The translations under genes and the position numbers were made by a program. Positions 24,101 to 36,075 of a stretch of 64,000 bases of DNA are shown here, in pieces. The notes beneath the pieces were generated by a model. That model searched no databases. It had not been told where the DNA came from and saw only the letters and a list, made by a program, of their open reading frames with translations. The DNA lies in the NCBI GenBank assembly GCA_904063045.1, contig CAJFCJ010000019.1, positions 1,441,700-1,505,699 on the forward strand, written 5' to 3'. Every line of letters starts with the position of its first letter. Position 1 is the first letter of the stretch. This DNA comes from Dimorphilus gyrociliatus. Lineage: Eukaryota; Annelida; Polychaeta; Dinophilidae.

Positions 24101-25934
24101 TCCAGTTACTGGATCCTCCAATGGAACATCCATATTAGCTTGTTTCAAGAAGACATTTCCACGGCAAGCTCTCCAAAGCATTCTCTCAAATGCTGGCATT
24201 CTTTCTCTGACAATTACTCCAGCCACAAAACTGTTATTTTTTAAAATTTTAATAACAAAATTACATTAATAGTCTGCTAATATCCAATCAAAATCTTATG
24301 TAAAAATTCAAATATCCTATTAAGATAAAGCAGGAGATACTACTTTATCATTATTATTTTCTTTTATTTGAAAGTTCTTCACTTACGACAAATGACGCGA
24401 AGCTTCATGATAATTATGAGCTAAACTGGTACGAACTTCCTCAACAAGACTAACTGTTCGAGAATGAATATTCTGCAGATATAAATCTATTTTACGAAAA
24501 CACGGAGAAAATAGAAATTTCTTTCCTAACTTTCAATTGGGTTAAATGTTTTAATTTTGAATTATAATTAAAAAATTTTGCCTTGAATGAAAACTGGGAT
24601 AAAGAGGTCATGTAATATTTATTAAAGAAGCTCCGGGTTATTTGACATCACGCATTCATCATATCTTCATAGCGTATGAATATACCTACCCTAATCGTAA
24701 TGGCTGTTGACCAGTAGTTGGAGCTCTAACTTCTTCGCCTAGGAGTCCAACTGTTTCTTCTGCCATGTTAGGATCAGTCATCGCCTGGTATGGGTCAATA
24801 GTCGCATGAGCCTGTTGGTCAGAATTTTCCATCCCTCACTACACATGCCTCAAATACACACATGCTTAGCAGCTAAATAGTTTCTTTTTTTGTTTTAATT
24901 ATAGGTTCTAGTAAATTATAAATCAATAATATATAGAGAATTCAAGAATGAAGAAATGAGAAAAAAAAACAATATCTAGCATGCAAGTGTATATCTAAGG
25001 CGTGAAAAAGTGATTCTTATACTAACAACATCACCTCACAACTACTAGTTTTAAATGTTTTATAAGTAGCTTGATAATAATGAGTCACGGTAACTAAAAG
25101 TTTGTACTTTAAAAAGAAATATTAAATGAATGATATAATCAAAGCTAAAAATAGATCAAAATGAAATTATCTAAATGAATAAAAAGCATTTGAAAACTAT
25201 TCATTCCATGCATCACACACTCCATACCCCACCAAAACAAACATACCAGGTTTTTTAACAGCAATATGATACAATGTAAATGGATTAAAAGGTTTAAAAA
25301 CTACTTACCTCTTCGAAGAAACCTTGAGTTTTCCTAAGAATATGCTTTAATTCAGTTAATTCTAAGTAATTTCTCTTTAGAGCTTCAGCATTTGAATTCA
25401 CCTAAAACAATGAAATAGTACTATTATTTAATATCTCTGGAAAAATAGATCGAAATTTTTTATCAACTAAAACGAATAAATTTTATCTTACTTCTTTCAT
25501 TTCATTTTCTAATTTTTCAAAAGTAGCTTCCAAATCGATCATTTCTCTTGGAGCTGGAGCTTCCGGTAAATCTCCTGTATCAAGTTGAGGAATGTTGTCT
25601 TTCTCTAGCTCTTTTTCCAAAAATCTATTTGAGAAATCATTATTTAGAGAACAAATCGCGGAAAAATTTTTTCTGAATACAAACCGAAGCTTTCTCTCCA
25701 TTTCATCACATCTTCTAACCTCATTAACGAATTTTCGTTGAAATGCACTAACGTCCGGATTTAACTGAATTGATCGAAACTTTAAATATCTGTTAAGTTA
25801 ACAAAGTGATCCCTTACATCTCTAAATTGCACCAAGCCCAACTCTCCTAGTTCCGAAACACAAGCATAAGCTGCTTCAGACTGTAGGAAGAGCTGACACA
25901 GAGTCATTTCCTCACTTCTGTATAAGGATCCCAT
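21108..25934 (-). CDS. V-type proton ATPase 116-kDa subunit a
   Basis: Constitutive exons: 25818-25934, 25685-25764, 25492-25624, 25309-25401, then one of two variable exons (24690-24811 or 24387-24472), 22739-24230, then one of two variable exons (22441-22572 or 22102-22260), and 21108-21503. The form using 24690-24811 and 22441-22572 is 854 aa. The cytosolic N-terminal half starts [18 protein letters not shown]. The membrane half has the essential proton-path Arg in [14 protein letters not shown]. Its role is the stator/proton half-channel of the Vo sector in acidifying endomembranes. All joins keep phase with every variable exon. It is head-to-head with CFDP1 and converges with the ADAM10-like gene. 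The family has several paralogues, so no single symbol is given. Confidence 0.95.
22102..22260 (-). other. Candidate alternative exon 7b of V-ATPase a
   Basis: A 159-nt segment open in phase 0 to phase 0, with donor GAG|GTGATAG. It could replace the 132-nt exon at 22441-22572, which is also phase 0 to 0. It joins KGKFD to FELGDIL and ends in acidic EETVEKE, parallel to HTTEEEK at the end of the other exon. The acceptor (GAAAAAG) is weaker than usual. Both could also be included together without a frame break. Confidence 0.62.
24387..24472 (-). other. Candidate alternative exon 5b of V-ATPase a
   Basis: An 86-nt open segment with acceptor CTGCAG and donor GTAAGTG. It enters in phase 0 and leaves in phase 2, exactly like the 122-nt exon at 24690-24811 just upstream. 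It encodes [20 protein letters not shown] and so on. Including both exons in tandem would break the frame, so mutually exclusive use is predicted. It sits between FFEE and FVAGVI, at about residue 142. Confidence 0.7.
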
Positions 25935-26529
25935 TTTGCAGCCTTATGAATCTATGAAAAAGTGTTTGGTTAAGATTAACAAGCCAAATTTAATTTCGAC
26001 AAATTATGAATTTACCTTTATTTTAAAAGAATATCATATGATTGACAAATATCTATTCAATATGGCTGCATCACATGACACTGAATTCTATGAAGGTATC
26101 ACTAAAAGTTATTTTCACTGGATGCGAACCATACTATTTGATTCTTGCAAAAAAACGTTTATGTTAAAGCTATTCTGAGCAAGCAACACTACCGACAACC
26201 ACAAATTTACATTTTTTTTTACTGATTAAAGTAATCAATAGTTTTTTCTAGTAGTATATTCTATTTTTTTTATATTTTGTAAATTCGTAAGAAGATATAG
26301 TAATTTAACTATATAAATATATACAGTATATAAATTTTATATAATACATATCTAAATTAACTTTGAATTTTTTTTAATGGCTATTTGATAGTTATTTTTT
26401 TATTTTTTTGTCCAGTCAGTTCCGCTACCGACCTGATTTAAGTCATACCGCCTATCAGAAAACGATCTGGTCTCTAGTATTGATCTGTACCTTTTGCATT
26501 CCTTCCCTCTTTTATTAATTTATTAAGAT

Positions 26530-27743
26530 ATGAGTTTTGTACACGAAGATTTTAATTCAGATGACGAGAGTAGCGATGAAGATTACATTCCTGGAGGTAA
26601 TATTATCTGAAAATAGTTCTTGTTTTCGACTGGTTCATTTAAACCGTTGGCAATAATTTTTTTTAAAACACTAGGTGCAAATTCAGAAGGTGAAAAATCA
26701 TTAAGTGAAGAAGATTCTGAGGTAGATGGTGATGATGTAAATACAGGAAGCAAAAGAAAAATAAAGAAAAAATCAAAGTCTTCAAAGTAAGTCGTGAACA
26801 GTATTGCGTGATTTGTAATTTTGAAAATTTCTTAAAAATAAAGATAGATAACTATTTATTTAAAGAGTTATTTTTTACGGGTAAACTTATTTAATCTTAT
26901 ATTTAGAAAATCTAAACTCGAGGAAAATGAAGAGGAAGCTACCGAAAAGAAATCCGTTGAAGATCGAAGAAAGATGGGTAGTATGCTTTTTGACCAATTT
27001 TTCAAGGGCGCAAAAGGTCAGTCAAAGAGTAAGGATAAATCTGAAGAGGAAGCAGAAAATAATTGTGTCAAGAAAACCGGTGAAAAGAAACTAGAGACTA
27101 CTTCAGTTAAAGCAGATGAAAAATTAACTGTAACTAAAGTATTCGATTTTGCCGGGGAAAAAATAACGTTTGTGTTTCTGAAGTCAGCATTCAATTGTTA
27201 AATAATCTTTCTTTTGAACTTAGCGTTAAGGAGGAAGTTAGCAAAAATTCGAAAGAGGGAAGACTTGAACAAAAGAGAATTGAAGAAGAGAAAAAAGCCG
27301 ATAACAAACCAGCCTGGTCAGTACTTAATAAACCATAATAAATTTATTTATCAGAGTAATGAATTTGTTATTTGTTAAAAAAGGATGAAAAAGACCAAAA
27401 CTAGTCTTACTGATAGGTTAACGTCCATGTCAACAAAGAAAAAAATGACAATAATCGTGAGTTACCTAAAGATTATTTTCATATTTTTAAAGCTAAAATA
27501 TTTTGCAGAATAAATCTAGTATGGACTGGAATGTCTTTAAAAGTGATTCAAAAATCGAAAGCGAACTGGAACAACATAATCGCAGTAAGAATAGGTAATT
27601 AATGGTATTAATATTTTATTAAGAACTTAAATTAATAAGTTTCTTTTCTGTTTTTCAGCTTTGTTCAGAGACAAAATTTCCTTCAAAATACTGATTTAAA
27701 ACAACATGAGTTGGATATCAACGCCAAACTATCAAAAAGATAA
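26530..27743 (+). CDS. CFDP1: CFDP1 / BCNT (Swc5-like) chromatin protein
   Basis: Seven exons (26530-26596, 26675-26786, 26907-27167, 27224-27316, 27384-27456, 27509-27594, 27659-27743) give 258 aa. The N-terminus is very acidic (HEDFNSDDESSDEDYIPGG), as in Swc5/YETI/CFDP1, where it binds H2A-H2B. The middle is Lys/Glu-rich and low in complexity. The C-terminal BCNT domain is complete: KSSMDWNVFKSDSKIESELE, then HNRSKNSFVQRQNFLQ, ending KLSKR. The family belongs to the SWR1/SRCAP complex that deposits H2A.Z in the nucleus. Stop is TAA after the BCNT domain. It is head-to-head with V-ATPase a, 595 nt apart, and converges with SURF1. Confidence 0.92.
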
Positions 27744-28266
27744 TTAGCGTTTTTCTTTTAGAATATATTAACGTTAGACCATTTACCTATGACTTGAAAA
27801 AGTTTAAGATATACATATTACTTTTTGAAGAGATAAAACTATTGTATTAGTAAATTTTGTGGATATTTTTGTTGTTTCATTCATAAATTAAAACCAACGA
27901 CAATGTCAAAAGTTTCTTATATCTGGCAATTTTTCTTCACTGTATATATTTAATATCTACTATCAAGCTATGAATCAGTACAAATTGTTGCAAAATCTTC
28001 ACATTCTGATCATACTTTTTGCTCCCTATTCTTAATTATTCTGTATTTGTTGTCAAATTAACAATTCAAACATCAGTTATAAAGTACATAGACCAAATTC
28101 CAAGAATTTTCATTGACAAGCGGTTATAATCGTAGTCATGTTAAGTAAAAGTTTGTATTTAATTGCTGCCAACAGAGGATATTTCTGTATTTAACGTTAG
28201 AATAATAAACAGGTTATCGCATTTTGTCTGCATTTTTATATTTCTATAACAAACATTATTTACACA
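27744..28266. other. Convergent intergenic region CFDP1/SURF1
   Basis: No exon seen. AT-rich sequence holding the 3' ends of both flanking genes. Confidence 0.5.
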
Positions 28267-29468
28267 TTATTTCCTCATCCAATACTTTCTGTACCACATT
28301 AAGAATGTAATTGCAGATAGAGAATACCTAGGACATACAAATTAATACAAGTCAGAAGATTAATTAGTGCTCACCATGTGATTATATAAGAAAAGTGCTC
28401 ATTCCTAAGTGTCACTCTTGTTTGACCTCCAATCGGACCACCTGGTATTGTACTGCCTGTTTAGCGTGAATTGTATTTTTTTAGCTTAACTTTTCAGTGA
28501 AACTACTAACTGTGATCGGCGTCGAGAAACACTGGATCCGTATCAAGATAATAGCTCATTTCTTCTACATCTCTGTTAAACCATTGATTCATTTCTGGCT
28601 TATTCTTTGTATATTGACGCTGTTAAATGTCACTGTAGATTACATTTCTTTTCAAATTAGAAAGAAATACCTTCTCCGTTGTCCGAACGACTCCAGTAAG
28701 AGTAATCGTATTGTTAATTTGTCCTTCAGGCCTCGAGTTTGGCTTAACCTTTCCTCTGGGAACCCATCCTCTATTAATCAAAATGGTAGAGCTGAAACAT
28801 AACATTGAGAACATTGTAGAAGTTTAACATTCACAATATTTATATACTTTCTATCTTCCAAGATAAAAGGGGTAATAATATGAGCGCCTATGGTTGCTGA
28901 GCTGGAACCCAATCCACTACGCTTGCTATCATCACTCTCCAGGCGACTTCTAGGCTCGATGCATATCTCGCGACGGTGATCAAACCTGCCGGTTACTTTA
29001 ACTTTTCTATATTCCATATCTTCCAGTTCTTGAAAGCTTGAAATGAAATGAAAAAAAAATAAAGTTTTCTCTGAAATAATTTTACATACTCTACTGGTAA
29101 TTCTACTGGTTCAGCTGTTGTTCTCTTCTGAAGATCCTCAATAAGACCCAGCTTCCACTTTCTTCTCTGAACTTGCCAAGTTCCTAATGCGGCTGCCGCA
29201 AGCGGTACCACCTAAACCAGATAATATACGTATAACTTTTTAACTATTAATTCACAAAATAAATTATAATTACCAGAAGTGCATAATTACCACCTTCGGA
29301 ATGAGAGGATTGCATAGGATTTACTTTAGATGAAGAAGCATGTTTTGGATGTTGAAGAGAAAATGTTGGACGAATAAAACGTCCCTATTGAAATAATGTT
29401 ATTCAAGAAGGTCACATAGGTAGACTTACCACATGTGTTTTAGAGAATATATTCAAATTTCTTAGCAT
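28267..29468 (-). CDS. SURF1: SURF1 cytochrome c oxidase assembly factor
   Basis: Eight exons (29430-29468, 29274-29384, 29090-29211, 28848-29036, 28671-28791, 28511-28619, 28375-28456, 28267-28327) give 277 aa. A basic, hydroxylated N-terminus (MLRNLNIFSKTHVGRFIRP) fits a mitochondrial targeting peptide. The first TM is ALLVVPLAAAALGTWQVQRR, with the conserved GxWQxxRxxWK pattern. Then come VTGRFDHRREI, ILINRGWVPRGKV, the PGGPIGGQTRVTLRNEH block and a final TM helix (WYSLSAITFLMW). It acts in the inner membrane in the early assembly of complex IV. Its ATG is 335 nt from the exportin-5 ATG on the other strand. Confidence 0.94.
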
Positions 29469-29803
29469 TCTTGTACCTTTTACATGAGAGAATATCTATA
29501 ATTTTAAAAGATTTTCATATATTTTGAGTGAATGTTTAAATATATAGAATTTGTTTTTTTTCTTCTATAAACTGGTAACGGCGAAATAAGTAAATTTATT
29601 TAGAATCTCCGGATTTAATTAGAATTTATATAAAAATAATCGAGAAAGTGTTAAGAAAATTTTTTAAAAGGTTTTCATTGATCCAAAAAAGAAAAGTATG
29701 TACTCTTTTTTTAACTATATCACAAAATATCTACGAATTTTTATTTTTTGTATGTTTTGCCAACTGTTCAACGCAGTGCATCAAAACTTCTTGATCAAGG
29801 AAT
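29469..29803. promoter_or_regulatory. Putative bidirectional promoter SURF1/XPO5
   Basis: Only 335 nt separate the two divergent start codons, so both promoters must lie here unless undetected 5' UTR introns exist. AT-rich, with no specific element called. Confidence 0.5.
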
Positions 29804-32800
29804 ATGTGCACTCCAGAGCAAGAAATATTAAAAAATTTAACTTCTGCCATCGACCTGTCATTATCTCAAGATTGCTCTGCATCTGATAGACAAAAAGCTT
29901 ATACGGTAATTACAAAATTGTTCCAACAATGGTTGCTTGTAATATCGCTCTTTTAACAGTTTTGTGAAGACTTCAAGGCAAACTATCCCGATAGCACATA
30001 TATTGCTTTTTTACTTGCTTACAATCAAAATCAAGATACACATAGACACTTTGGGTGTCAACTAATTGAGCATACAGTTAAGTGAGTACTAATTGATTTT
30101 CTATGAAAACGTGTTTGCAATGTAATGTATAACTAAAATTTAAATCTCTAATACAGATTTAAATGGAATATTCTTTCTATCGTGGATAAAGTGGGAATTA
30201 AAGATAGGACGACATGTCTAGTATTACAAGTGAATATCTATATTTTAACACACCTCTCTAAACAAATCCTTATATTATATATACTGTATATTTATATATG
30301 ATTTTTAATAGGGTCTTAAAAATATACAAGATGAAAAGGATTACATCAAAGATGCAGTTAGTAGAATTATTGTTGAAATTATAAAGAGGGAATGGCCACA
30401 ACAATGGCCTTCTCTTATGGACGAATTAACTTCACTTTTGCATTCTGGTGTAAGTTTTAAGTTGACTTTTTCAAACTTTTTAATAAACAGTCTTTCTTTC
30501 AATCACTAGCCTGTGCAGGCTCAAGTCGTTCTTCTTGTTTTGTTACGTTTAGCCGAAGATGTTGTTGCTTTACAAACAGTTCAGAGTCAGAGACGCAAAG
30601 ATATTCTTGCTGGACTAAATTCTGAAATGGAAAATATATTCAAATTTATGTTAGCACCACTCCAAAAATATGTAGAAGTCTCGAGCGTTAGTATTTCATA
30701 TTACAATTATGAATATTTATTTAAGAATTGTTAATTCTTTTAGAACATTCCTATTAATTCTGAACAAGTTTATGTTAATACCCTAGTCGCTAGGACCACA
30801 TTGTCAACTTTATCAGGATATGTTGACTGGGTTCCTGTAGAGATTTTATTACTACAAGACAATTTGCTGCTGAAGGTATTTATTGTGTTTAAATTAAAGA
30901 TTATTTGAGAAAAGTTCTTTTTTTATTCAGCTACTGATAAGTCTACTCAAATCTGATCTCAAAGTCAAAGCGGCCGAAGTTTTTCTCTTGATAACTTCTC
31001 GAAAGGTACTGCTTTTTTAAACCATTTAAGTTTTATGTTAAAGATTTTTTTTTTGTTGAAATAAGGGAAGGACTGTCGATAAAGAAGCACTATTGTTTCT
31101 CTTTCGTGAAGAATATCTTCAAAATATTATTGATGCTGTTATGTTTGTAAAATTATCATTTTCTTGCGTTCATCACTGAGATAATTTTATTCTTTAGGTC
31201 TGTAGTGAATAAGTGTAATTTTGAAGATTTCTTTTGCTTGAAAGTACTTTGTCAATCTCTAACTGCAATTGGTATTATCCTTTTATCCTGCTGGGTATAT
31301 TTATAGGAATTTTTATTTAACTTTATCATTATTGAAAGAAATTTCAGAAAAAGGACATTGATGAGACTTATCTTATAAAAGAGTATTTACCTTGTATGCT
31401 GGGATTTTCAACTCATGAAAGTCGGGCGCTATCTTCATTAACTATTCCTTTTTGGAGTGCATTATTAAAAGAGAGCAAAGCTCGGAATATAACCGAGCAA
31501 ATATTTCAGCAATTCGTTAATGCTCTCTATACAAATCTGCGAAAAGTAACAAAGAATATTTAACTTTTACATCTTTTAAAAAACATGATGTTTTTTCACA
31601 GATTGATCAGGAGTTAAATCCTTATAGTTGCTTTGATTTTGATAACGAAATTGAATATATGCACTTTTTTAGTAGTAAGAAATTTTTAAAATCTTAATAT
31701 TTACTATCGTATTTACTCTATATCGATTGTTCCTGCAGAATTTCGAAATGATGTCACTGAATTGATAAGATTAGCTTCATCACATTGGCCTAGGGTTATG
31801 TTTACTGCTGTTGTTGAAATTTTAACAGCTAGAATGTCTCAAGTTGTCAATTATGCAAATGGTTTAAGTGAAGAATAGAAATTCTTATCAAATAATTAAA
31901 TATTATTCTTTTATAGCCAATGAAGTGAATCTAGCTTCGGTAGAATGGGATACAACATCGTGTTTTGTTGATGCTGTTTGCTCGAAGCTGACTCAATCAA
32001 ATGAAATAGATATGCATAAAATTTTACATATATTCAAACAGATGTTGGCATTCAATGTTGTGGTAAACTAATGAATTAAAAAAATATCTCTTATTTATAT
32101 TTTCTTGAAAATTTCTTTTTTTTTGCAGGAAGCTAATATCCTTTCATCTCTACTTTCTTGTATATCTGCTTTCATTCCTTACTTACAATACTGCCCAGAC
32201 GTTGTATTGCCTCTACTTGATAAAGTTAGTTTTCTTTCATACTGATATATTTAGATAATAACATAAAATTATTATATAACTATTACAGACTTTCTCAGCA
32301 GCTGTCTATAAAATAGATGGTCAAACAAAATCAACAAGAAGTAGGCCTGTAAAAAATGTCAGAAGGCATGCCTGTTCTTTGGTTGTGAAAATGTGCAAAC
32401 AATCACCTCATCTATTTTTGGTTAGTAATTTTTTATCATTAAATTCTTTAGTTTTCATTCTGAAATTCTTTAACAGCCACATTTTAATCATCTTTATGAT
32501 CACGTCAAGAGAGTGTGCGCTGATCCAGACGAACTTTCTAAAATGGAAAAATGTGCCCTCACAGAAGCCATGCTACTCTTAAGGTAAACTATATAAAAAT
32601 TTATATATATATATAATACTTGTCATACTTCATTATAAATGCTATATTAATTTCAGTAACGGATTTGAATCGTTTGAAAAACAACGTGACCTAATTGGAG
32701 AAATTCTTAAACCAGTTTACGAATTTTGGAATTCTCCTCAATATAAAGAGTAAACAACTTTTTAATCTTCCATTATTTATCAACAAAAAAGTAATAAAAA

Positions 32801-35036
32801 TTTTTATTTAAAACAATAGATTGATTTATAATCCTGACAAATTTATGGACTCGATTGGTTTAAGCAAACCAGCTGTTGATCCTAGTACAGAAGATATTTA
32901 TGGTATTTTAAGATCACAAGTAAAATATTACCTAAGTGTTTCAAGTTTGAAAAATATTTATTTCTCTCTCACTTCCTCTAGATTATTCATAGTCTCTTTA
33001 CAATTTTTGCCGTTGTTAGAAGGGTAACAATTCCAGCTGATACTAACGTAATTATTTTTTTCTTATATTGACACTATTTGTTTGAATAATAATCAATTAT
33101 TATACCCGTGTATTGAATAGGTAGCTGTAAAATGTGGATATGCTACTGTTGTAAATGGGAAACAGTATTTACAGAATCCGGCTTGCGACCATGTGAAACC
33201 ATTATTAGAAAATATTATCGGCTTACAAAAGTACTAAACTATTATATATAAACTAATACAAAAATGATTATTGTGTTTTTTTTAAAAAAAAAAGAATATA
33301 CTATCAACTCTGGCAACCAGAATATATCAAGCGTCGTCATCCTGATTTCTCAAAAGTATTCCTTTTAAGTGAAAGTGACAGGATGAATATTTTTGGTTTA
33401 TACTAAGAAAATCTCTCTAATATTTTTATATATAATTTGTTAATTTTTCAACAGGTAGACATGTTTATTTATCTACAAATGAATCCCACAATGAAAAAAA
33501 TCCCCAAGATCGTATGCAAAACTTCCTTAAGACTATTCATGATTACAGGTTCAATTTTAAATGAATTTATAGATAACAAAAAATTCATTCAATAATTTTT
33601 TCCTTAGTAATCATATTTTGGGACATTACGGAATATGCTTAGGTCGTAATTTGTATAATATTCAAGGACTATCAGAAGTGCTTGTATCATGTTTGTTTCC
33701 TGGACTAAATTTAGTCACCGATTGTCATGTTCGAAGTGTTATAAGAACTTTTCTAAAGCCTTATTTCTTGAATTGTCCAAAAGAGTATTGGTCAGAGAAT
33801 GTTTTACATATGCTTTCAAAATTTTGTCCTTTCATGTATAGCGTAAGTAATCTATACAATTCTTTGACTTTAACATTCACTTTGAAAATTTCATAATTTA
33901 CAGAGATTGGAAGTTAGATGGCAGAGGATTGATGATTATTCGGAGGCAATGTAAAAATGCTATTTTTTCAAAAATTATAAGCATTATTTATCAAAATTAT
34001 CATATTTTGCAGCAGTGAATGCGAGACAAATACTGAAAGTGAAGAAGTACTTGAGGATCAATTATTACGTTTATTGACTAGGGAATATTTGGATTTGTTA
34101 ATTGTATTATGTTTTTCAAAAAAATTAGCCTCAAATACTGAGACAGAAAGTAAAGAAATGGTAATGGATGAAACTGAAGCAATAAATACATCAAATTCGT
34201 CAAATGATTTAACTGAATGTGGATTGACAATATGCTCAAAAGAGGTTTATAAAAAGCACATATCTTATTTAATATTTTTACTTTTTTATTCTCGAAGGAT
34301 TTATTTCAATGTCTTGTTGTTACCATATTTACAATTATGGTTAAGAATGACTCATCATCTTGCGCTAAATGTGTTAATTTAGCCCAAGCTTTTGTAAAGC
34401 AGATATTCATCAATGTAATTGGAAAAACAATAAATATAGCGATGAAATATATTCTAATACAATGTTTTTTTCTGCAGAATCCCTGTTTATTATCCACTGA
34501 AAGTGTCTGTAACATGTTCAAGTGCATTTTAAATGCCTTACATGTACAGAGTAAAAGTGACGGTATAACTGCTTCACTCGTTATGTTGTCAATGCATTTT
34601 TACACAATTTTGGTATGATATAAAATATTCATTTTTATCACTGAAATTCCATTTTATATTACTTATTTCTTTGATTAGAGACCTCATCATCCTCAATTAG
34701 TTGAAGTAATGAAACAAATACCAAATATTTCAAATGAAGCCTTACTAAACTATGAGAAACATACTATGAATAGTTCTCTAACCGATAAGAAGAAAAGAAA
34801 TGCATTTAAAGTACTAATAAATGGTGCTATAGGGGTAAATAATTAATAATTGTTTGTAAATTCAATTAACTGATTAATTCATATTTTTCAATAAAAAACA
34901 GCATCATATTAGTGAAGAATATAAATTGAAAATCCGCATTGAAGATTTACCCAGACTTGTTGCAAGGAATATGAAAGTTTCTAACACTGAAGATATATCT
35001 AATCTAGGACTTTGTGAATTGTTTTCAAATAAGTAA
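29804..35036 (+). CDS. XPO5: Exportin-5
   Basis: Twenty-nine exons from 29804-29905 to 34902-35036 close in phase to about 1159 aa, close to the usual 1200. The N-terminal exportin-1-like HEAT region contains KREWPQQWPSLMDELTSLLH and LRLAEDVVALQTVQSQRRKD. Later landmarks are FDFDNEIEYMHFF, RHACSLVVKMCKQSP, QLLRLLTREYLDLLIVLCFS and the C-terminal IRIEDLPRLVAR. This karyopherin exports RNAs with short double-stranded stems, such as pre-miRNA, with RanGTP. Introns are about 50-70 nt for most of the gene. Exon 5 may start at 30510 or 30519. No damage seen. Confidence 0.95.
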
Positions 35037-36075
35037 CGACAGATTATTTATTTATGAATAATTCAACTATAAAAGTTAACAAATACAGGCTTTAAACAAT
35101 TCCTCTTTCTTACAAAATTTAAAAAAGAACTTTATTTGATTATTGATAATCATCACTTAATAATTTGTTTCACATGGAAAGAAATAAAAGAGACAGTCTA
35201 TAGTAATTACGGACCAATACTTAATTATTAATTCAGTATATAAATGCTTCAGAAGCTAGCTATTAGTTTGAAAATTGAGAAATTTAAATGGTGAAAGTTT
35301 TGGTTAGAACTGTTGGTATTTCATTTACTAATGTATTCTAATGTATTTGTTTTATATACTTCAATTAAGGTAGACTTGAAATAAATGTTATGGAAAATAA
35401 TTGACACGTACTATCGCAGAAATCAAACTGCAAATTTATTATAGATAGTTTCGAAAAAACCCAATATTATCAGATAATTTATTTGTATAAACTCAAAAAG
35501 AAACAAAATTTCAATGCTTTCCATTTTAGTAAATTAAAGAACTGATTGAATATATACTCTTTGGGACGGATCATTATCAAAACAAAGAGTATTATGTAAT
35601 ATTATGTACCAAACAAAAGTGATCGTGGATGAGACCAACAACGAAGTTAGCCATTTATAACTGTAAATGACAGAAGAATTGAATAATTATATTCAATTTA
35701 TGAGTAGTTTAAATCTGATAAATAAAATACTGTATTTTAGATTGTTAAGAAAAAAACAATATCATAAGATACCAGCCAATCTTTTTGAAAATAATTAATT
35801 ATTCTAGTAATAACACTAAGAATTTGAATTTGGCACGAATTCACTTGATATCTAGGTTTTTAACTGGCCGAACAAATTTATAACAATTTGTCATTGAGAT
35901 AGAGTTTAACAAACTCAAATGTTTCGATGTGACACTAAGTTTAAAATATGACAAATGTAAATATACTTCAAATGACATATGCAAATGACACATATAAGTG
36001 TAAATAAAATATATACATTATTAAATTTTAACTCAACGTAAAAATATAGTTTTCGATCACTAGAGATCTATTAAA
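35037..36075. other. Convergent intergenic region
   Basis: About 1 kb of AT-rich sequence between the exportin-5 stop and the stop of the unrecognised gene. No supported exon or structured RNA seen. Confidence 0.5.

Noticed and set aside
25936-26178. Plus-strand ORF of 80 aa between V-ATPase a and CFDP1
   Set aside because: It lies in the divergent promoter region, has no domain, no splice partners and no initiation context of note.
29698-29886. Plus-strand ORF upstream of XPO5
   Set aside because: Overlaps the XPO5 first exon in another frame, and family similarity supports the frame beginning MCTPEQE at 29804.
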